From Neorhizobium populisoli (GTDB taxonomy: Bacteria > Pseudomonadota > Alphaproteobacteria > Rhizobiales > Rhizobiaceae): DNA of 64,000 nucleotides. A model generated the notes under the pieces. It saw only the letters and a list, made by a program, of their open reading frames with translations, was not told the DNA's origin and did no database searches. The stretch is taken from contig NZ_JAHYCB010000006.1 in assembly GCF_019430945.1 (NCBI RefSeq), positions 124,001 through 188,000 on the forward strand. The letters run 5' to 3'. Shown here piece by piece: positions 38,920 through 48,463 of this stretch. Position 1 is the stretch's first letter. Every line of letters begins with the position of its first letter. The translations under genes were made by a program, and so were the position numbers.

Positions 38920-39798
38920 TTATTTCTGGCAGGTAGCGCAATAAAAGGTGGAGCGCCCCGCCTGGGTGATGCGCTCGACGGTACCGCCGCAACCCGGCGT
39001 GCGGCAAGGCTCACCTTCCCGATCATAGACCGAGAACGAATGCTGGAAATAACCAAGCGAACCGTCGGTCTGGATATGGTCCTTCAAGGACGAGCCGCCG
39101 GCGGCGATCGCATCGGCGATCACCTCGCGGATCGACTGGTTGAGAAGGGTCAGCTCCTTCTTCGGCTTGCCGGTCGGCGTCACGACGCTGCCCGACGCCC
39201 GTTTCGGCGACAGGTGGGAGCGCCAGAGCGCCTCGCAGACATAGATATTGCCGAGGCCAGCGATCACCGTCTGGTCGAGCAGCGTGCCTTTCAGCGGCTG
39301 CGCCTTGTTCGCAAAGCGGGTGGCGAGATAATCCGCATCCAGCGCGTTGCCCGTCGGTTCGGGCCCGAGTTCGGCAAAGGCCGGGTATAGATCGAGTTCG
39401 CTGCGCTTCCACAGATGCATGAAACCGAAACGGCGCGGGTCATTATAGATGACGCGCAACGGCCGCTTGTCTCGCTTCAGGTGGAAGACGACGTGGTCGT
39501 GCTTTGCATCCTTGGAACGGGGATGATGGAACTCCCCCAGCGTCTCCTCCTCGATGCGAAACGAGCCGGACATGCCGAGATGGCTGATGACGGTGAGGTC
39601 GTCTTCAAGATCAATCAGCAGATATTTGGCGCGGCGGCCGAGCGAGACGATCTGCCGCTCCTGAACCTTCTGCGCGAAATTTTCCGGCAGCGGAAAGCGC
39701 AGATCCGGGCGATTGAGCTCAAGCTTTGCGATGATCGCGCCTTCCATGGCAGGCGCCAGACCGCGACGGACGGTTTCCACCTCTGGCAATTCAGGCAT
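38920..39798 (-). CDS. mutM: Formamidopyrimidine-DNA glycosylase
   Basis: MutM (Fpg) removes 8-oxoguanine and formamidopyrimidines. The mature N-terminus [13 protein letters not shown] supplies the catalytic Pro and Glu. The H2TH region is [19 protein letters not shown], and the C-terminal zinc finger is CRTPGCGG...FYCATCQK (four Cys). The 292-residue product starts at ATG 39798, six bases after AGGGAG, though the frame opens upstream at 39981 within ubiE. It is divergent from ubiE. Confidence 0.97.
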   Translation of the reverse strand: MPELPEVETVRRGLAPAMEGAIIAKLELNRPDLRFPLPENFAQKVQERQIVSLGRRAKYLLIDLEDDLTVISHLGMSGSFRIEEETLGEFHHPRSKDAKHDHVVFHLKRDKRPLRVIYNDPRRFGFMHLWKRSELDLYPAFAELGPEPTGNALDADYLATRFANKAQPLKGTLLDQTVIAGLGNIYVCEALWRSHLSPKRASGSVVTPTGKPKKELTLLNQSIREVIADAIAAGGSSLKDHIQTDGSLGYFQHSFSVYDREGEPCRTPGCGGTVERITQAGRSTFYCATCQK

Positions 39799-39946
39799 GA
39801 TCTCCCTAACTTCCTGTTCCAACGGCGGGGCTGCTGCTCTATAGAGCGGGCCAATTGCCGCATTCAATTCGAATTGGGTTCGCCACAGATAGAGAAGTCG
39901 ACGCGATTTCGCTATGGTCCGCCCGAATGGAATAAGGAGTTCACCG

Positions 39947-40723
39947 ATGACCGAAGCCCGCACCAGCGCCGATGGCGGCATGGAAACGTCCTACGGCTTC
40001 CGCCAGGTGGCCGACGGCGAAAAGCAGGGTCTCGTCAACGACGTGTTCCACAAGGTCGCCAAGCGCTACGACATCATGAACGACGTGATGTCGGCCGGCA
40101 TGCACCGCGTCTGGAAGGACGCGATGATCAATGCGCTCAACCCGCGAAAAGACGCCGGCTACAAAACCCTGGATGTGGCGGGCGGCACCGGCGACATCGC
40201 GTTTCGCATCGTCGAGGCCTCCGGCCGCAAGGCGCATACGACCGTGCTCGACATCAACGGCTCGATGCTGGCGGTCGGCGCCGAGCGTGCTGAGAAGAAG
40301 AAACTCTCCGCCAATCTCGATTTCGTCGAGGCGAATGCGGAAGCCCTGCCCTTCGAGGCGAATTGCTTCGACGCCTATACGATCGCGTTCGGCATTCGCA
40401 ACGTGCCGCGCATCGATGTGGCACTCACCGAAGCCTATCGGGTGCTGAAGCGCGGCGGCCGGTTGCTCGTTCTGGAATTCTCCGAGGTGGAAATGCCGCT
40501 TCTGGAGCGTTTCTATGAAGAATGGTCGTTCAAGGCGATCCCGCAATTCGGCAAGATGATCACCGGCGAGGCCGAGCCCTATCAATATCTGGTGGAATCG
40601 ATCCGCAAATTCCCGAACCAGGAAAACTTCGCGGCGATGATCCGCAATGCCGGTTTTTCGCGCGTGACCTATACGAATTATACCGGCGGCATCGCGGCGC
40701 TGCATTCCGGCTGGAAGCTCTGA
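39947..40723 (+). CDS. ubiE: Bifunctional demethylmenaquinone/2-methoxy-6-polyprenyl-benzoquinol methylase UbiE
   Basis: UbiE performs the C-methylation in ubiquinone synthesis. The 258-residue product has [20 protein letters not shown], the SAM motif [39 protein letters not shown] (UbiE signature) and [23 protein letters not shown] 39947 is 8 bases after AAGGAG. ubiB begins 4 bp after its stop, so the two form an operon. Confidence 0.97.
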   Translation: MTEARTSADGGMETSYGFRQVADGEKQGLVNDVFHKVAKRYDIMNDVMSAGMHRVWKDAMINALNPRKDAGYKTLDVAGGTGDIAFRIVEASGRKAHTTVLDINGSMLAVGAERAEKKKLSANLDFVEANAEALPFEANCFDAYTIAFGIRNVPRIDVALTEAYRVLKRGGRLLVLEFSEVEMPLLERFYEEWSFKAIPQFGKMITGEAEPYQYLVESIRKFPNQENFAAMIRNAGFSRVTYTNYTGGIAALHSGWKL

Positions 40724-40727
40724 CCGC

Positions 40728-42290
40728 ATGAGCACGATTGGCGCTTATTTCCGGCTTGCCCGGGTCGGCTGGGTTCTCGTGCGCGAAGGCGTGGTGTCTG
40801 CCCTGCCGACGCAGGACATGCCGCCTGCCGTTGGGCTGATCAAATCGCTGGTCGAGCCTCTGGCGCGGTTCCGCGCCAAGAAACAGGCCCGCAGCGAGCG
40901 GCTGACACGCGCCGTCGACCGGCTCGGGCCGTCCTATGTCAAGATCGGCCAGTTCTTGGCGACACGGCCGGACGTGGTCGGTGTCGACTGGTCCGTCGAT
41001 CTTGCCATGTTGCAGGACAGGATGGCGTTTTTCCCGACGGCGGTCGCAAAATCGGCGATCGAAGGTTCGCTCGGCCGGCCGATCGGCGATCTCTATACGT
41101 CGTTCGGCGAACCGATCGCCGCCGCTTCCATCGCCCAGGTGCATCCGGCCGAGGTGAACGGCAAGACGATGGCCGTCAAGGTGGTGCGCCCCGGCGTGCG
41201 CCAGCGGTTCGCGCATGACATCGAGAGCATGTATGTGCTCGCCCGCATGCAGGAACGCCTGATGCCGTCGAGCCGGCGCCTGCGGCCGGTCGAGGTGACG
41301 CGCACACTCGAACAGACGACCAAGATGGAAATGGACCTGCGCCTCGAGGCCGCCGCCCTTTCCGAGATCGCCGAGAACACCAAGGACGACCCCGGTTTCC
41401 GCGTGCCGACGATTGATTGGGAACGCACCGGCCGCGACGTCATGACCATGGAGTGGATCGACGGCGTCAAGATGTCGGACGTGGTCGCACTGCGTGCCGC
41501 CGGACACGATCTCGAAAAGCTGGCCGAAGTGCTGATCCAGTCCTTCCTGCGCCACACATTGCGCGACGGTTTCTTCCACGCCGACATGCATCCCGGCAAT
41601 CTGTTCGTCGATGCCTCGGGCATGATCGTTGCGGTCGACATGGGCATCGTCGGGCGGCTGGGAAAGAAGGAACGCCGGTTCCTGGCGGAAATACTGTTCG
41701 GCTTCATCACCCGCGATTACATGCGTGTCGCCGAGGTGCATTTCGAGGCGGGTTACGTTCCGGCCCATCACGACGTCGCGGCGTTCGCCCAGGCAATCCG
41801 GGCGATCGGTGAACCGATCCATGGCCAACCGGCCGAAACGATCTCGATGGCGCGGCTGCTGGCGCTGCTTTTCGAAGTCACCGACCTTTTCGAAATGCAG
41901 ACACGGCCGGAACTGATCCTCCTGCAGAAGACCATGGTCGTCGTCGAGGGCGTATCGCGTATGCTGAACCCACGGTTCAATATGTGGAAGGCGTCCGAAC
42001 CCGTGGTCGGCGACTGGATCCGCGACAATCTTGGTCCGAAACGCATCGTTTCCGATCTCAAGGATGGCGTGAAGGCCGCGGTGAAACTATCCCAGGCCCT
42101 GCCGGAAATCGCCTCCAAGACCGAGACGTTGCACAAGGAACTCGTGCATATGAGCGAGCACGGGCTGCGCTTCGATCCGGAAACGGCGGAAGCGATCGGC
42201 AAATCCGAGGCCCGTCACAACCGCTCCGGCCGCGTCGCGTTGTGGATCATTGCCGCATCGCTCGTTTATCTGGCCTTCCACCTGGGCTGA
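40728..42290 (+). CDS. ubiB: UbiB-family kinase-like ubiquinone biosynthesis protein
   Basis: UbiB is an atypical kinase/ATPase of the ABC1 (ADCK) family needed for ubiquinone synthesis. The 520-residue product has the KxGQ motif in SYVKIGQFLATRPDVVG, the Ala-rich loop PIAAASIAQVHPAEV, the catalytic FFHADMHPGNLFVD, the metal-binding VDMGIVGRLG, and a C-terminal membrane helix (RVALWIIAASLVYLAF). It is 4 bp after ubiE. Confidence 0.95.
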   Translation: MSTIGAYFRLARVGWVLVREGVVSALPTQDMPPAVGLIKSLVEPLARFRAKKQARSERLTRAVDRLGPSYVKIGQFLATRPDVVGVDWSVDLAMLQDRMAFFPTAVAKSAIEGSLGRPIGDLYTSFGEPIAAASIAQVHPAEVNGKTMAVKVVRPGVRQRFAHDIESMYVLARMQERLMPSSRRLRPVEVTRTLEQTTKMEMDLRLEAAALSEIAENTKDDPGFRVPTIDWERTGRDVMTMEWIDGVKMSDVVALRAAGHDLEKLAEVLIQSFLRHTLRDGFFHADMHPGNLFVDASGMIVAVDMGIVGRLGKKERRFLAEILFGFITRDYMRVAEVHFEAGYVPAHHDVAAFAQAIRAIGEPIHGQPAETISMARLLALLFEVTDLFEMQTRPELILLQKTMVVVEGVSRMLNPRFNMWKASEPVVGDWIRDNLGPKRIVSDLKDGVKAAVKLSQALPEIASKTETLHKELVHMSEHGLRFDPETAEAIGKSEARHNRSGRVALWIIAASLVYLAFHLG

Positions 42291-42373
42291 TATCGGTTGC
42301 GACATCGGATGTCCTGGATTTGGGATATTCCTCAAGCCGGACATTCCGCTAGTCTAGCGGCAATGGAGGCCTG

Positions 42374-43948
42374 ATGCCCGAGACAAGACCAACCATCGAA
42401 CTCAACGGACAACCGATCGGTTTTGCCGAATTGATGCTGATCGGCAAAGGCAAGGCACGCGTCACCGCAGAGGCCGCAGGCCTTGCGCGCGTGCAGGCGG
42501 CCCGCGATATCCTGGAACGGGCGATCGCCGAGGGCACGCCCGTCTATGGCGCGACCACCGGCGTCGGGGCGATGAAGGATGTTGCCTGGTCGAGCGATGA
42601 ACTGGATGCCTTCAATCTTGGCCTGGTGCGCGCCCACCATTTCGGCACCGGCGATCCGTTCCCCGTCTGCGTCGTGCGCAATGCCATGGCGCTGCGCGTC
42701 AACACGGCCCTGACCGGTTATGTCGGTTGCTCCACCGATCTCGTGCATGCCTATCTCGATCTTCTCGCCGCGGACGTGGTGCCGGTGGTGCGCCGCACCG
42801 GCTCGATAGGCTGCGCCGATATCGGCCTGATGGGCCAGATCGGCGCCGTTTTGACCGGCGTCGGCGAGGCCGTTTTCCAGGGCGAACGCCTGCCGGCGGC
42901 GGAGGCCTTCCGCCGCGCCGGGCTTCAGCCCTCCCGCATGGCGCCGCGCGACAGCCTGGCCTCGCTCAGCGTCAATTCGGTGAGTTTTGCCGCAGCCGCC
43001 GAGGCCACCCGCAACGCGGCCGCAGCCCTGCGCACGCTGCTCGCCACGGGGCTGACGGCGGCCGGCGCCATGGGCGCCTCGCGCGATCCGTGGATTGCCG
43101 TCACCCATGTGGGCACTCCCCGCGAGGCGATGATCGGCAAATGGCTTTGCAACGCTTCGGAAGGCTGGGACTGGCCGGACGCCACGCATGTACAGGATCC
43201 GTTGAGCCTGCGCATGGTGCCGCAGGTGTTCGGTGCGGTCTTCGAGAGCGTGCTGACGGCCGGCCACAAGGTTCTGGCCGCAACCGGCCGCTCCGATGAC
43301 AATCCAGTCATCGCCGACGGCCGGGTGCTGACCTCAGGTGGTTCGTTGCCGCTCGATGTCACCGTGCTTCTGGAATCCGCCTCGCTCTGCATGGCGCATG
43401 CCGCACGCAACGCCTTCAACCGCTGCGTCCTGCTCGGCAACGGCCAAAGGCGCGGCCTGCCGATCAATCTCGTCCCCGAAGGGGCGATCGCCACCGGGTT
43501 CGGGCCGATCATCAAGCTTGCCGGCGAAATCTTTTCCCGCGTTCTGTCGATGACCAATCCCGTCTCGGCGCAGTCGCTGGTCGTGGCCGGCGGCATGGAA
43601 GACGAGGCCGCGTTCCTGCCGCTCGTCATCGAGCGTTTCGAGCGGCAGATGCAGGCCTTGAAGCGCCTCGCGGCGCTGGAAGCGCTGCTGGCGGCGCAGG
43701 CCATGGACATCCAGGGCGACGAACCGGGCGGCGCTGTGAAACTGGTCTACGACGTGGTGCGTCGGCATGCGGCCTTCTATCGCGTCGATCGGCCGCTCTC
43801 CTCGGAAGTAGAGGCGATCGAAGCGGAGCTTGCCTCGGAAAGCTTCCTGCAACAGCTGATCGCCCTGTCACCGATCCATGCAATCGACGACTTTTTCGCG
43901 CTGGGCGGGCTCGGCATGCAGGGTATTCAGCGGAAGATGACAGCCTGA
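42374..43948 (+). CDS. Aromatic amino-acid lyase (HAL/PAL) homologue lacking the MIO triad
   Basis: A 524-residue protein of the HAL/PAL/TAL ammonia-lyase fold. Conserved positions seen include Tyr58 in PVYGATTGVGAMKD, Asn201 in LSVNSVSF, QDPLSLRMVPQ (274-284) and SDDNPV (307-312). The catalytic Ala-Ser-Gly triad that forms the MIO group is absent: the position reads GSIGCADIGLMG (143-154), with Gly-Cys-Ala and one residue fewer between GS and Asp. A Cys could conceivably replace Ser, but classical deamination is doubtful. No hut genes are nearby; the start follows TGGAGG. Confidence 0.75.
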   Translation: MPETRPTIELNGQPIGFAELMLIGKGKARVTAEAAGLARVQAARDILERAIAEGTPVYGATTGVGAMKDVAWSSDELDAFNLGLVRAHHFGTGDPFPVCVVRNAMALRVNTALTGYVGCSTDLVHAYLDLLAADVVPVVRRTGSIGCADIGLMGQIGAVLTGVGEAVFQGERLPAAEAFRRAGLQPSRMAPRDSLASLSVNSVSFAAAAEATRNAAAALRTLLATGLTAAGAMGASRDPWIAVTHVGTPREAMIGKWLCNASEGWDWPDATHVQDPLSLRMVPQVFGAVFESVLTAGHKVLAATGRSDDNPVIADGRVLTSGGSLPLDVTVLLESASLCMAHAARNAFNRCVLLGNGQRRGLPINLVPEGAIATGFGPIIKLAGEIFSRVLSMTNPVSAQSLVVAGGMEDEAAFLPLVIERFERQMQALKRLAALEALLAAQAMDIQGDEPGGAVKLVYDVVRRHAAFYRVDRPLSSEVEAIEAELASESFLQQLIALSPIHAIDDFFALGGLGMQGIQRKMTA

Positions 43949-44082
43949 CGTCGCAAAAGGCCTGCATCTGACGGGCTGCCGCTTCGATGCAACCCTTGAG
44001 CGGCCTTTATTCCGCCCGGTTCTTCATTCTCTGTTAAGGAATACATTCCTTTTCCGACATCCGCTCTTTCCGGAGAAACCGT

Positions 44083-45462
44083 ATGGCGCTCGGCGCATCC
44101 AGACGATTGCAGGACGGCGTCGCGGCCGTGGAGACCATGACCCGTTTTGCGCTCGCCGTGCTGGCGCTCGCATCCGGCGTCTATACCTATCTCGGCGCCC
44201 GGACGATCCTCGACGGATCGCCGACCGCGGTATTCTTCGCCGCCGTTATCTATTCGGCCTCGGTCTCGGTCGGCATCTATGCCTTCTGGTCCTATATGGC
44301 GCGGTTTTATCCGCATGTGACGAGCCGGACGGGACGCACCGGATTGCTGTTCGTCATGGCGGTCGGTGCTGCGATGATCATGGCCATGTCGAGCTGGCTG
44401 AATGCGGCCGCACTGGCCGGCTCCGCCGCCGTCGAAAAACATCTGGCCGAGACCGTTGAAGACTACACCGCCGATCTCGACCGGGCGCACCGGAATGCGC
44501 TTGCCGCGCAAAGCCTGCTGCCGGATATCCAGCGTGCCTCCGAACGGTTCGCTCAGCTGGCCGGCGTCGAGCGGCAATCCGGCTCGCTGACCGGCACGAC
44601 CGGCTCCGGCAGCGTCGTGCAGCTTCTCTCGCAAATGTCGGCGCAGATGAAGTCGCTCGCTGCGGGTATCGAAGCCTCGCGCGAACAGGTGACCGGCCTT
44701 TTCGAACAGGGGCAGAAGCGGCTCGAGACGATGCGCTCGCTGGTCTCCGCGCCGGGCACGATCGAACCGCGCGCCGACCAGTTTTCGACCGAAGCCGTGG
44801 CGCTGACCGGCGTCATCACCTCGCTGGCGCAGACTTCGATCGCCCCGTCGATCCGCCGTGCGGCGGACGATCTTTCGATCGGCTTCATCGCTCCAGTCCC
44901 GGATGGCGGCGCGGCCGATCTCGTCAACCGCCAGAACCAGGTGATGGATACGGTGCGCGGTTCCGTCACGGCGCAATCCAAGGCGCTCGCCAAGGCCGCC
45001 GAAGAAATCCTCTCGCGCCCGCCGGTGCAGGAGCGCCGCTTCGTACCGATGTCGCCGGCCGAGGCCGTGCTGTTTTATGCGCAGGATTTCATTCCGGCCT
45101 GGGCAGGCGCGATCTCCATCGACCTTCTGCCGGGCGTGATGGTGTTCATTCTCGCCATCGTGCATGGCGCGATCCGTAGGCAGGACGAAAACCTGCCGTT
45201 TGCCGAACGGATCACGGCCGCCGAACTGCTGCATGCCCTGGAAGTGCAGCGTGCGGTGGCGGCGAGCGGGGTCAATGTCGAGCGGGCGGTTTCGAAACCG
45301 GAAAGGGACCGGGAAGCAGCCGAGGCCGCACCGGAGCATGATGTGAAGTCCGAACCGGAGCCGCATTCGGAGGCGAAAACGGCCTCCGGAGAGGCCGAGG
45401 CGAACAATATCACCAGTCTCGACCAGAGAACGCGCAGGGACCGCACTCATGAGGATCGGTGA
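44083..45462 (+). CDS. Predicted membrane protein with coiled-coil region, unknown function
   Basis: A 459-residue protein not recognised as a named family. Three hydrophobic helices occur near the N-terminus (about residues 20-110, for example FAAVIYSASVSVGIYAFW and GLLFVMAVGAAMIMAMSSWL). A ~230-residue, Ala/Gln-rich helical and probably extracytoplasmic region follows, then one more membrane helix (LLPGVMVFILAIVHGAI). An acidic tail rich in Glu/Ala ends it. The stop overlaps the next gene's ATG by 14 bp, so the two are likely translated together. The pattern suggests an envelope scaffold; that is inference. Confidence 0.8.
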   Translation: MALGASRRLQDGVAAVETMTRFALAVLALASGVYTYLGARTILDGSPTAVFFAAVIYSASVSVGIYAFWSYMARFYPHVTSRTGRTGLLFVMAVGAAMIMAMSSWLNAAALAGSAAVEKHLAETVEDYTADLDRAHRNALAAQSLLPDIQRASERFAQLAGVERQSGSLTGTTGSGSVVQLLSQMSAQMKSLAAGIEASREQVTGLFEQGQKRLETMRSLVSAPGTIEPRADQFSTEAVALTGVITSLAQTSIAPSIRRAADDLSIGFIAPVPDGGAADLVNRQNQVMDTVRGSVTAQSKALAKAAEEILSRPPVQERRFVPMSPAEAVLFYAQDFIPAWAGAISIDLLPGVMVFILAIVHGAIRRQDENLPFAERITAAELLHALEVQRAVAASGVNVERAVSKPERDREAAEAAPEHDVKSEPEPHSEAKTASGEAEANNITSLDQRTRRDRTHEDR

Positions 45463-46231
45463 GGCAATCCGCAAGCTCGACGACGGGGCGCTGATGCGGG
45501 GCGCGTTTTATGCGCTGCTCTGCACATCGGCGGCGTTTCTGTTCGTCGATATCCGCGAGATCGCCACCGCCAATGCGGAACTGCCGGGGTTCGACCCGAT
45601 GCATGAGGCGCAACCCGTGCTGCCGCCGGCGCTGACGGATGGCGTGCCCGCCGCACCGCCGGTGCAGCCCGCGAGCCCGAAAGAAGTGTTGCGCCAGCCG
45701 ATGAAATTCGACCTGAAACCCGGCGGCGTGCTTTTGGCCGAAGGGACGATCGATCTTGGCGCGGCCGGCCGGTTTGCGCAGGAGATCGAGGCGCGGGGCG
45801 AATATGTGAAACTCGTGGCGCTCAATTCGCCGGGCGGCTCGGTGGACGATGCGCTCGCCATGTCGAAGCTGATCCGCGAGAAGAAGCTCGGGACGAAGGT
45901 GACGGGCCGGGCGCTCTGCGCCTCCTCCTGCCCGATCGTATTTGCCGGCGGTGTTTCGCGCGTGGCGGAGAAGGATGCGGTGATCGGCGTGCATCAGGTC
46001 TTCAACGGCGGCAAGAACCGGCCGACGGCGGATGAAGCCATGTCTTCGGCGCAATCGACGACGGCGCGTGTCGCCCGGCATCTCGACGCCATGGGGATCG
46101 GCGCCGGCCTGTGGATCAACGCGCTCGAAACGCCGCCGGACCGGCTTTACTACCTGACGCCCAAGGAGATGGCCGATTTCAAGCTGACGACGACTATCGA
46201 ACTGACGCCGACGGCCAGGAAGAAGACTTAA
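45449..46231 (+). CDS. ClpP-like periplasmic protein (COG3904-like)
   Basis: A 260-residue protein with an N-terminal membrane anchor or signal (ALMRGAFYALLCTSAAFLFV), a Pro-rich linker and a ClpP/crotonase-like domain. The motif VALNSPGGSVDDALAMSKLI matches the substrate-binding loop, LCASSCPIVFAGG the nucleophile-Ser turn, and AVIGVHQVFNGG the His. A serine-protease-like active site is therefore plausible. Its ATG lies within the end of the preceding membrane-protein gene. The convergent MFS gene's stop overlaps its stop by 4 bp. Confidence 0.82.
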   Translation: MRIGEAIRKLDDGALMRGAFYALLCTSAAFLFVDIREIATANAELPGFDPMHEAQPVLPPALTDGVPAAPPVQPASPKEVLRQPMKFDLKPGGVLLAEGTIDLGAAGRFAQEIEARGEYVKLVALNSPGGSVDDALAMSKLIREKKLGTKVTGRALCASSCPIVFAGGVSRVAEKDAVIGVHQVFNGGKNRPTADEAMSSAQSTTARVARHLDAMGIGAGLWINALETPPDRLYYLTPKEMADFKLTTTIELTPTARKKT

Positions 46232-47499
46232 GCCCGCAGGGTGATGCGCCGCGATACCAGCGCGGCGATCAGTGACAGTACCAGCATGCCGCCGGTGAAG
46301 GCGACGACCGCCCACCAGCCATTGGCGCTCCAGAAATGCCCGCCGAGCGAACCGGCGACGCTGGAGCCGAGATAATATCCGAGCAGATAGAGCGAGGAAG
46401 CGTGGCCCTTGGTGCCGCGCGCCAGCTTGCCGACCAGCGCGCTTGCCACCGAATGAGCCATGAAGAAGCCCGAGGTCAGCAGCACGATGCCGAGGATGAT
46501 CAGCCAGAGCGACGGCGCCAGCGTGATCGCCACGCCCGCCACCGCAACCAGAATGCCGAGCGGCATAACGACGAAATGGCCGAAACGATCGCCCAGATGG
46601 CCGCCCGCCCATGAGGCGGCGATGCCGAAGAGATAGACGGTGAAGATCAGACCGATTTCGGTTTGATTGAGGTTGTAAGGCGCGGCAACCAGCCGGAAAC
46701 CGGCATAGTTATAGATCGTCACGAAGGAACCCATAGCCAGGAAGCCGATGGCGAAGAGCATCGCAAGCGCTGGGTTCTTCAGATGGCCGAGCCATGCATC
46801 GACATGGTAGCGCATCGTGGATCTGCGCGGCACGAAGTTGCGGGACGGCGGCAGGAGAATGAGAAAGCCGATCGCCGCCGCAATGCCCATCACACCGATC
46901 GCACCGAGCGCCAACCGCCACGACGTGTATTCCGCCAGAACACCGGTAAAGACACGGCCCGCCATGCCGCCGAAAGCATTGCCGGCTATGTAAAGCCCCA
47001 TCGAAGCGCCGAGGCCTTTCGGATCGATCTCTTCCGAGAGATAGGCCATGGCCACCGCCGGCACGCCGCCGAGCAGAAAACCTTCCAGCGCGCGGATGAC
47101 CAGGATCGCATTCCAGTCCGGCATCACGGCGCAGGCAATCGTACAGATCGAGGCGCCGAGCAGCGAGACGAACATCAGGCTGCGGCGGCCGAAACGTTCC
47201 GAGACGGCTGCGGCAAGGAAGATCGCCACGGCGAGGAAACCGGTGGATAAGGACAGGGAAAGGGAGCTTGCGGCGGGGCTCACCCCGAAATCATGCGCGA
47301 AGATCGGCATCAGCGGCTGGACACAATACAGCAGCGCAAAGGTGGAGAAACCGGACATGAAGAAGGCGAGACTGGCGCGCCGATAGGGCGGTGTGCCGCG
47401 CACCAGGAACTGCTTTTCCGGCTCTCGCTCCTCCGGTTCGATGTGAGCGACATTCTGAGAAGCGGGTTCGTCTGCCCTGAGACTGGCGGTACGCGGCAT
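46228..47499 (-). CDS. MFS transporter (YnfM-like)
   Basis: A 423-residue 12-helix major-facilitator transporter. Family features are ALLYCVQPLMPIFAHDFGVS near the first helix, the motif-A-like VSERFGRRSLMF loop, and PRRSTMRYHVDAWLG in the central cytoplasmic loop. It resembles YnfM-type sugar or drug exporters; the substrate is unknown. The true start is ATG 47499 behind AAAGG, although the frame opens at 47724 in the LysR gene. It is divergent from a LysR gene, which probably controls it. Confidence 0.88.
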   Translation of the reverse strand: MPRTASLRADEPASQNVAHIEPEEREPEKQFLVRGTPPYRRASLAFFMSGFSTFALLYCVQPLMPIFAHDFGVSPAASSLSLSLSTGFLAVAIFLAAAVSERFGRRSLMFVSLLGASICTIACAVMPDWNAILVIRALEGFLLGGVPAVAMAYLSEEIDPKGLGASMGLYIAGNAFGGMAGRVFTGVLAEYTSWRLALGAIGVMGIAAAIGFLILLPPSRNFVPRRSTMRYHVDAWLGHLKNPALAMLFAIGFLAMGSFVTIYNYAGFRLVAAPYNLNQTEIGLIFTVYLFGIAASWAGGHLGDRFGHFVVMPLGILVAVAGVAITLAPSLWLIILGIVLLTSGFFMAHSVASALVGKLARGTKGHASSLYLLGYYLGSSVAGSLGGHFWSANGWWAVVAFTGGMLVLSLIAALVSRRITLRA

Positions 47500-47590
47500 G
47501 ATCTGAAAAACCTTTCGAGTGCTAAAAAGGTAGCCAGTGCCCTCCGATTTGTCCAATATATGGAAGAGCCTTTCTCGATAGGTTTTGAGT

Positions 47591-48463
47591 ATGGAACTGC
47601 GACATATCCGGTATTTCCTGGCGGTGGCCGATGAGGGGAATTTCACCCGTGCGGCGGCAAAGCTCGGCATCGCGCAGCCGCCGCTCAGCCAGCAGATCCG
47701 CGTTCTCGAAATGGAAATCGGCACCGCCCTGTTTCATCGCGTGCCACACGGCGCCGAACTGACGGCGGCCGGTATCGCCTTTCTGGCCGAGGCAAAGGCT
47801 TCGCTGGCGGCTGCCGACAATGCCGTGCTCGCGGCCCAACGCGCGGCACGGGGTGAGACGGGGAGGCTGGCGCTGGGCTTCACGGCGTCGGCCGCATTCA
47901 ATCCGCTGGTGACCGGCGCCATCCGCCGGTTTCGCAGCCAGTGGCCGGATGTGGCACTGGCGCTGTCCGAAATGAACAGCAACTGGCTGATGGAAAAGCT
48001 GGTGCGTGGCGAATTGGATGCCGCCTTCATTCGTCCGGGCCTCGAAGACCCGAAGGAGGTGTGGCTGAAGCGCCTGCCGGACGAGCCGATGCTGATCGCG
48101 CTGCCGGCGCATCACCCGCTGACGAAACATAGCAGCGTGCCGCTTTCCGCACTTGCCGGAGAGCCCTTCATCCTGTTTCCGCGCACGGTGGGCCTCAGCC
48201 TTTACGACGATATCGTCCGCGGCTGCCGGGAAGCAGGGTTCGAACTGGTGGTGACGCAGGAGGCGCCGCAGATCCCGTCGGTCGTCAATCTGGTGGCTGC
48301 CGATCTCGGCGTGTCGATCGTGCCCTCTTCGATCGCCAAGCTGACGATCGAAGGCGTCGTCTACCGGCCGATCGAAGGGCCGCCGCTGATCGCGCGGCTG
48401 GGGCTCGCCATGCTGAAAGCACAGCGCTCCCCGATCGCGCTCAACTTGATGGGGCTGCTTTGA
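47591..48463 (+). CDS. LysR-family transcriptional regulator
   Basis: A 290-residue LysR regulator with MELRHIRYFLAVADEGNFTR and the HTH helix AAAKLGIAQPPLSQQIRVLE, followed by a substrate-binding domain (GRLALGFTASAAFNPLV, LGVSIVPSSIAKL). It resembles the BenM/CatM group. The start is ATG 47591, two codons after a TTG frame start. It is divergent from the MFS transporter with 91 bp between their starts, the classical arrangement for a regulator and its target. Confidence 0.88.
   Translation: MELRHIRYFLAVADEGNFTRAAAKLGIAQPPLSQQIRVLEMEIGTALFHRVPHGAELTAAGIAFLAEAKASLAAADNAVLAAQRAARGETGRLALGFTASAAFNPLVTGAIRRFRSQWPDVALALSEMNSNWLMEKLVRGELDAAFIRPGLEDPKEVWLKRLPDEPMLIALPAHHPLTKHSSVPLSALAGEPFILFPRTVGLSLYDDIVRGCREAGFELVVTQEAPQIPSVVNLVAADLGVSIVPSSIAKLTIEGVVYRPIEGPPLIARLGLAMLKAQRSPIALNLMGLL

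Noticed and set aside
40560..41828. 422-residue minus-strand open frame
   Set aside because: Shadow of ubiE/ubiB; coding strand has all UbiB motifs.
43927..45474. 515-residue minus-strand open frame
   Set aside because: Overlaps the plus-strand membrane protein gene; sequence is Arg/His-rich as expected of a GC-rich antisense frame and has no recognisable domain.
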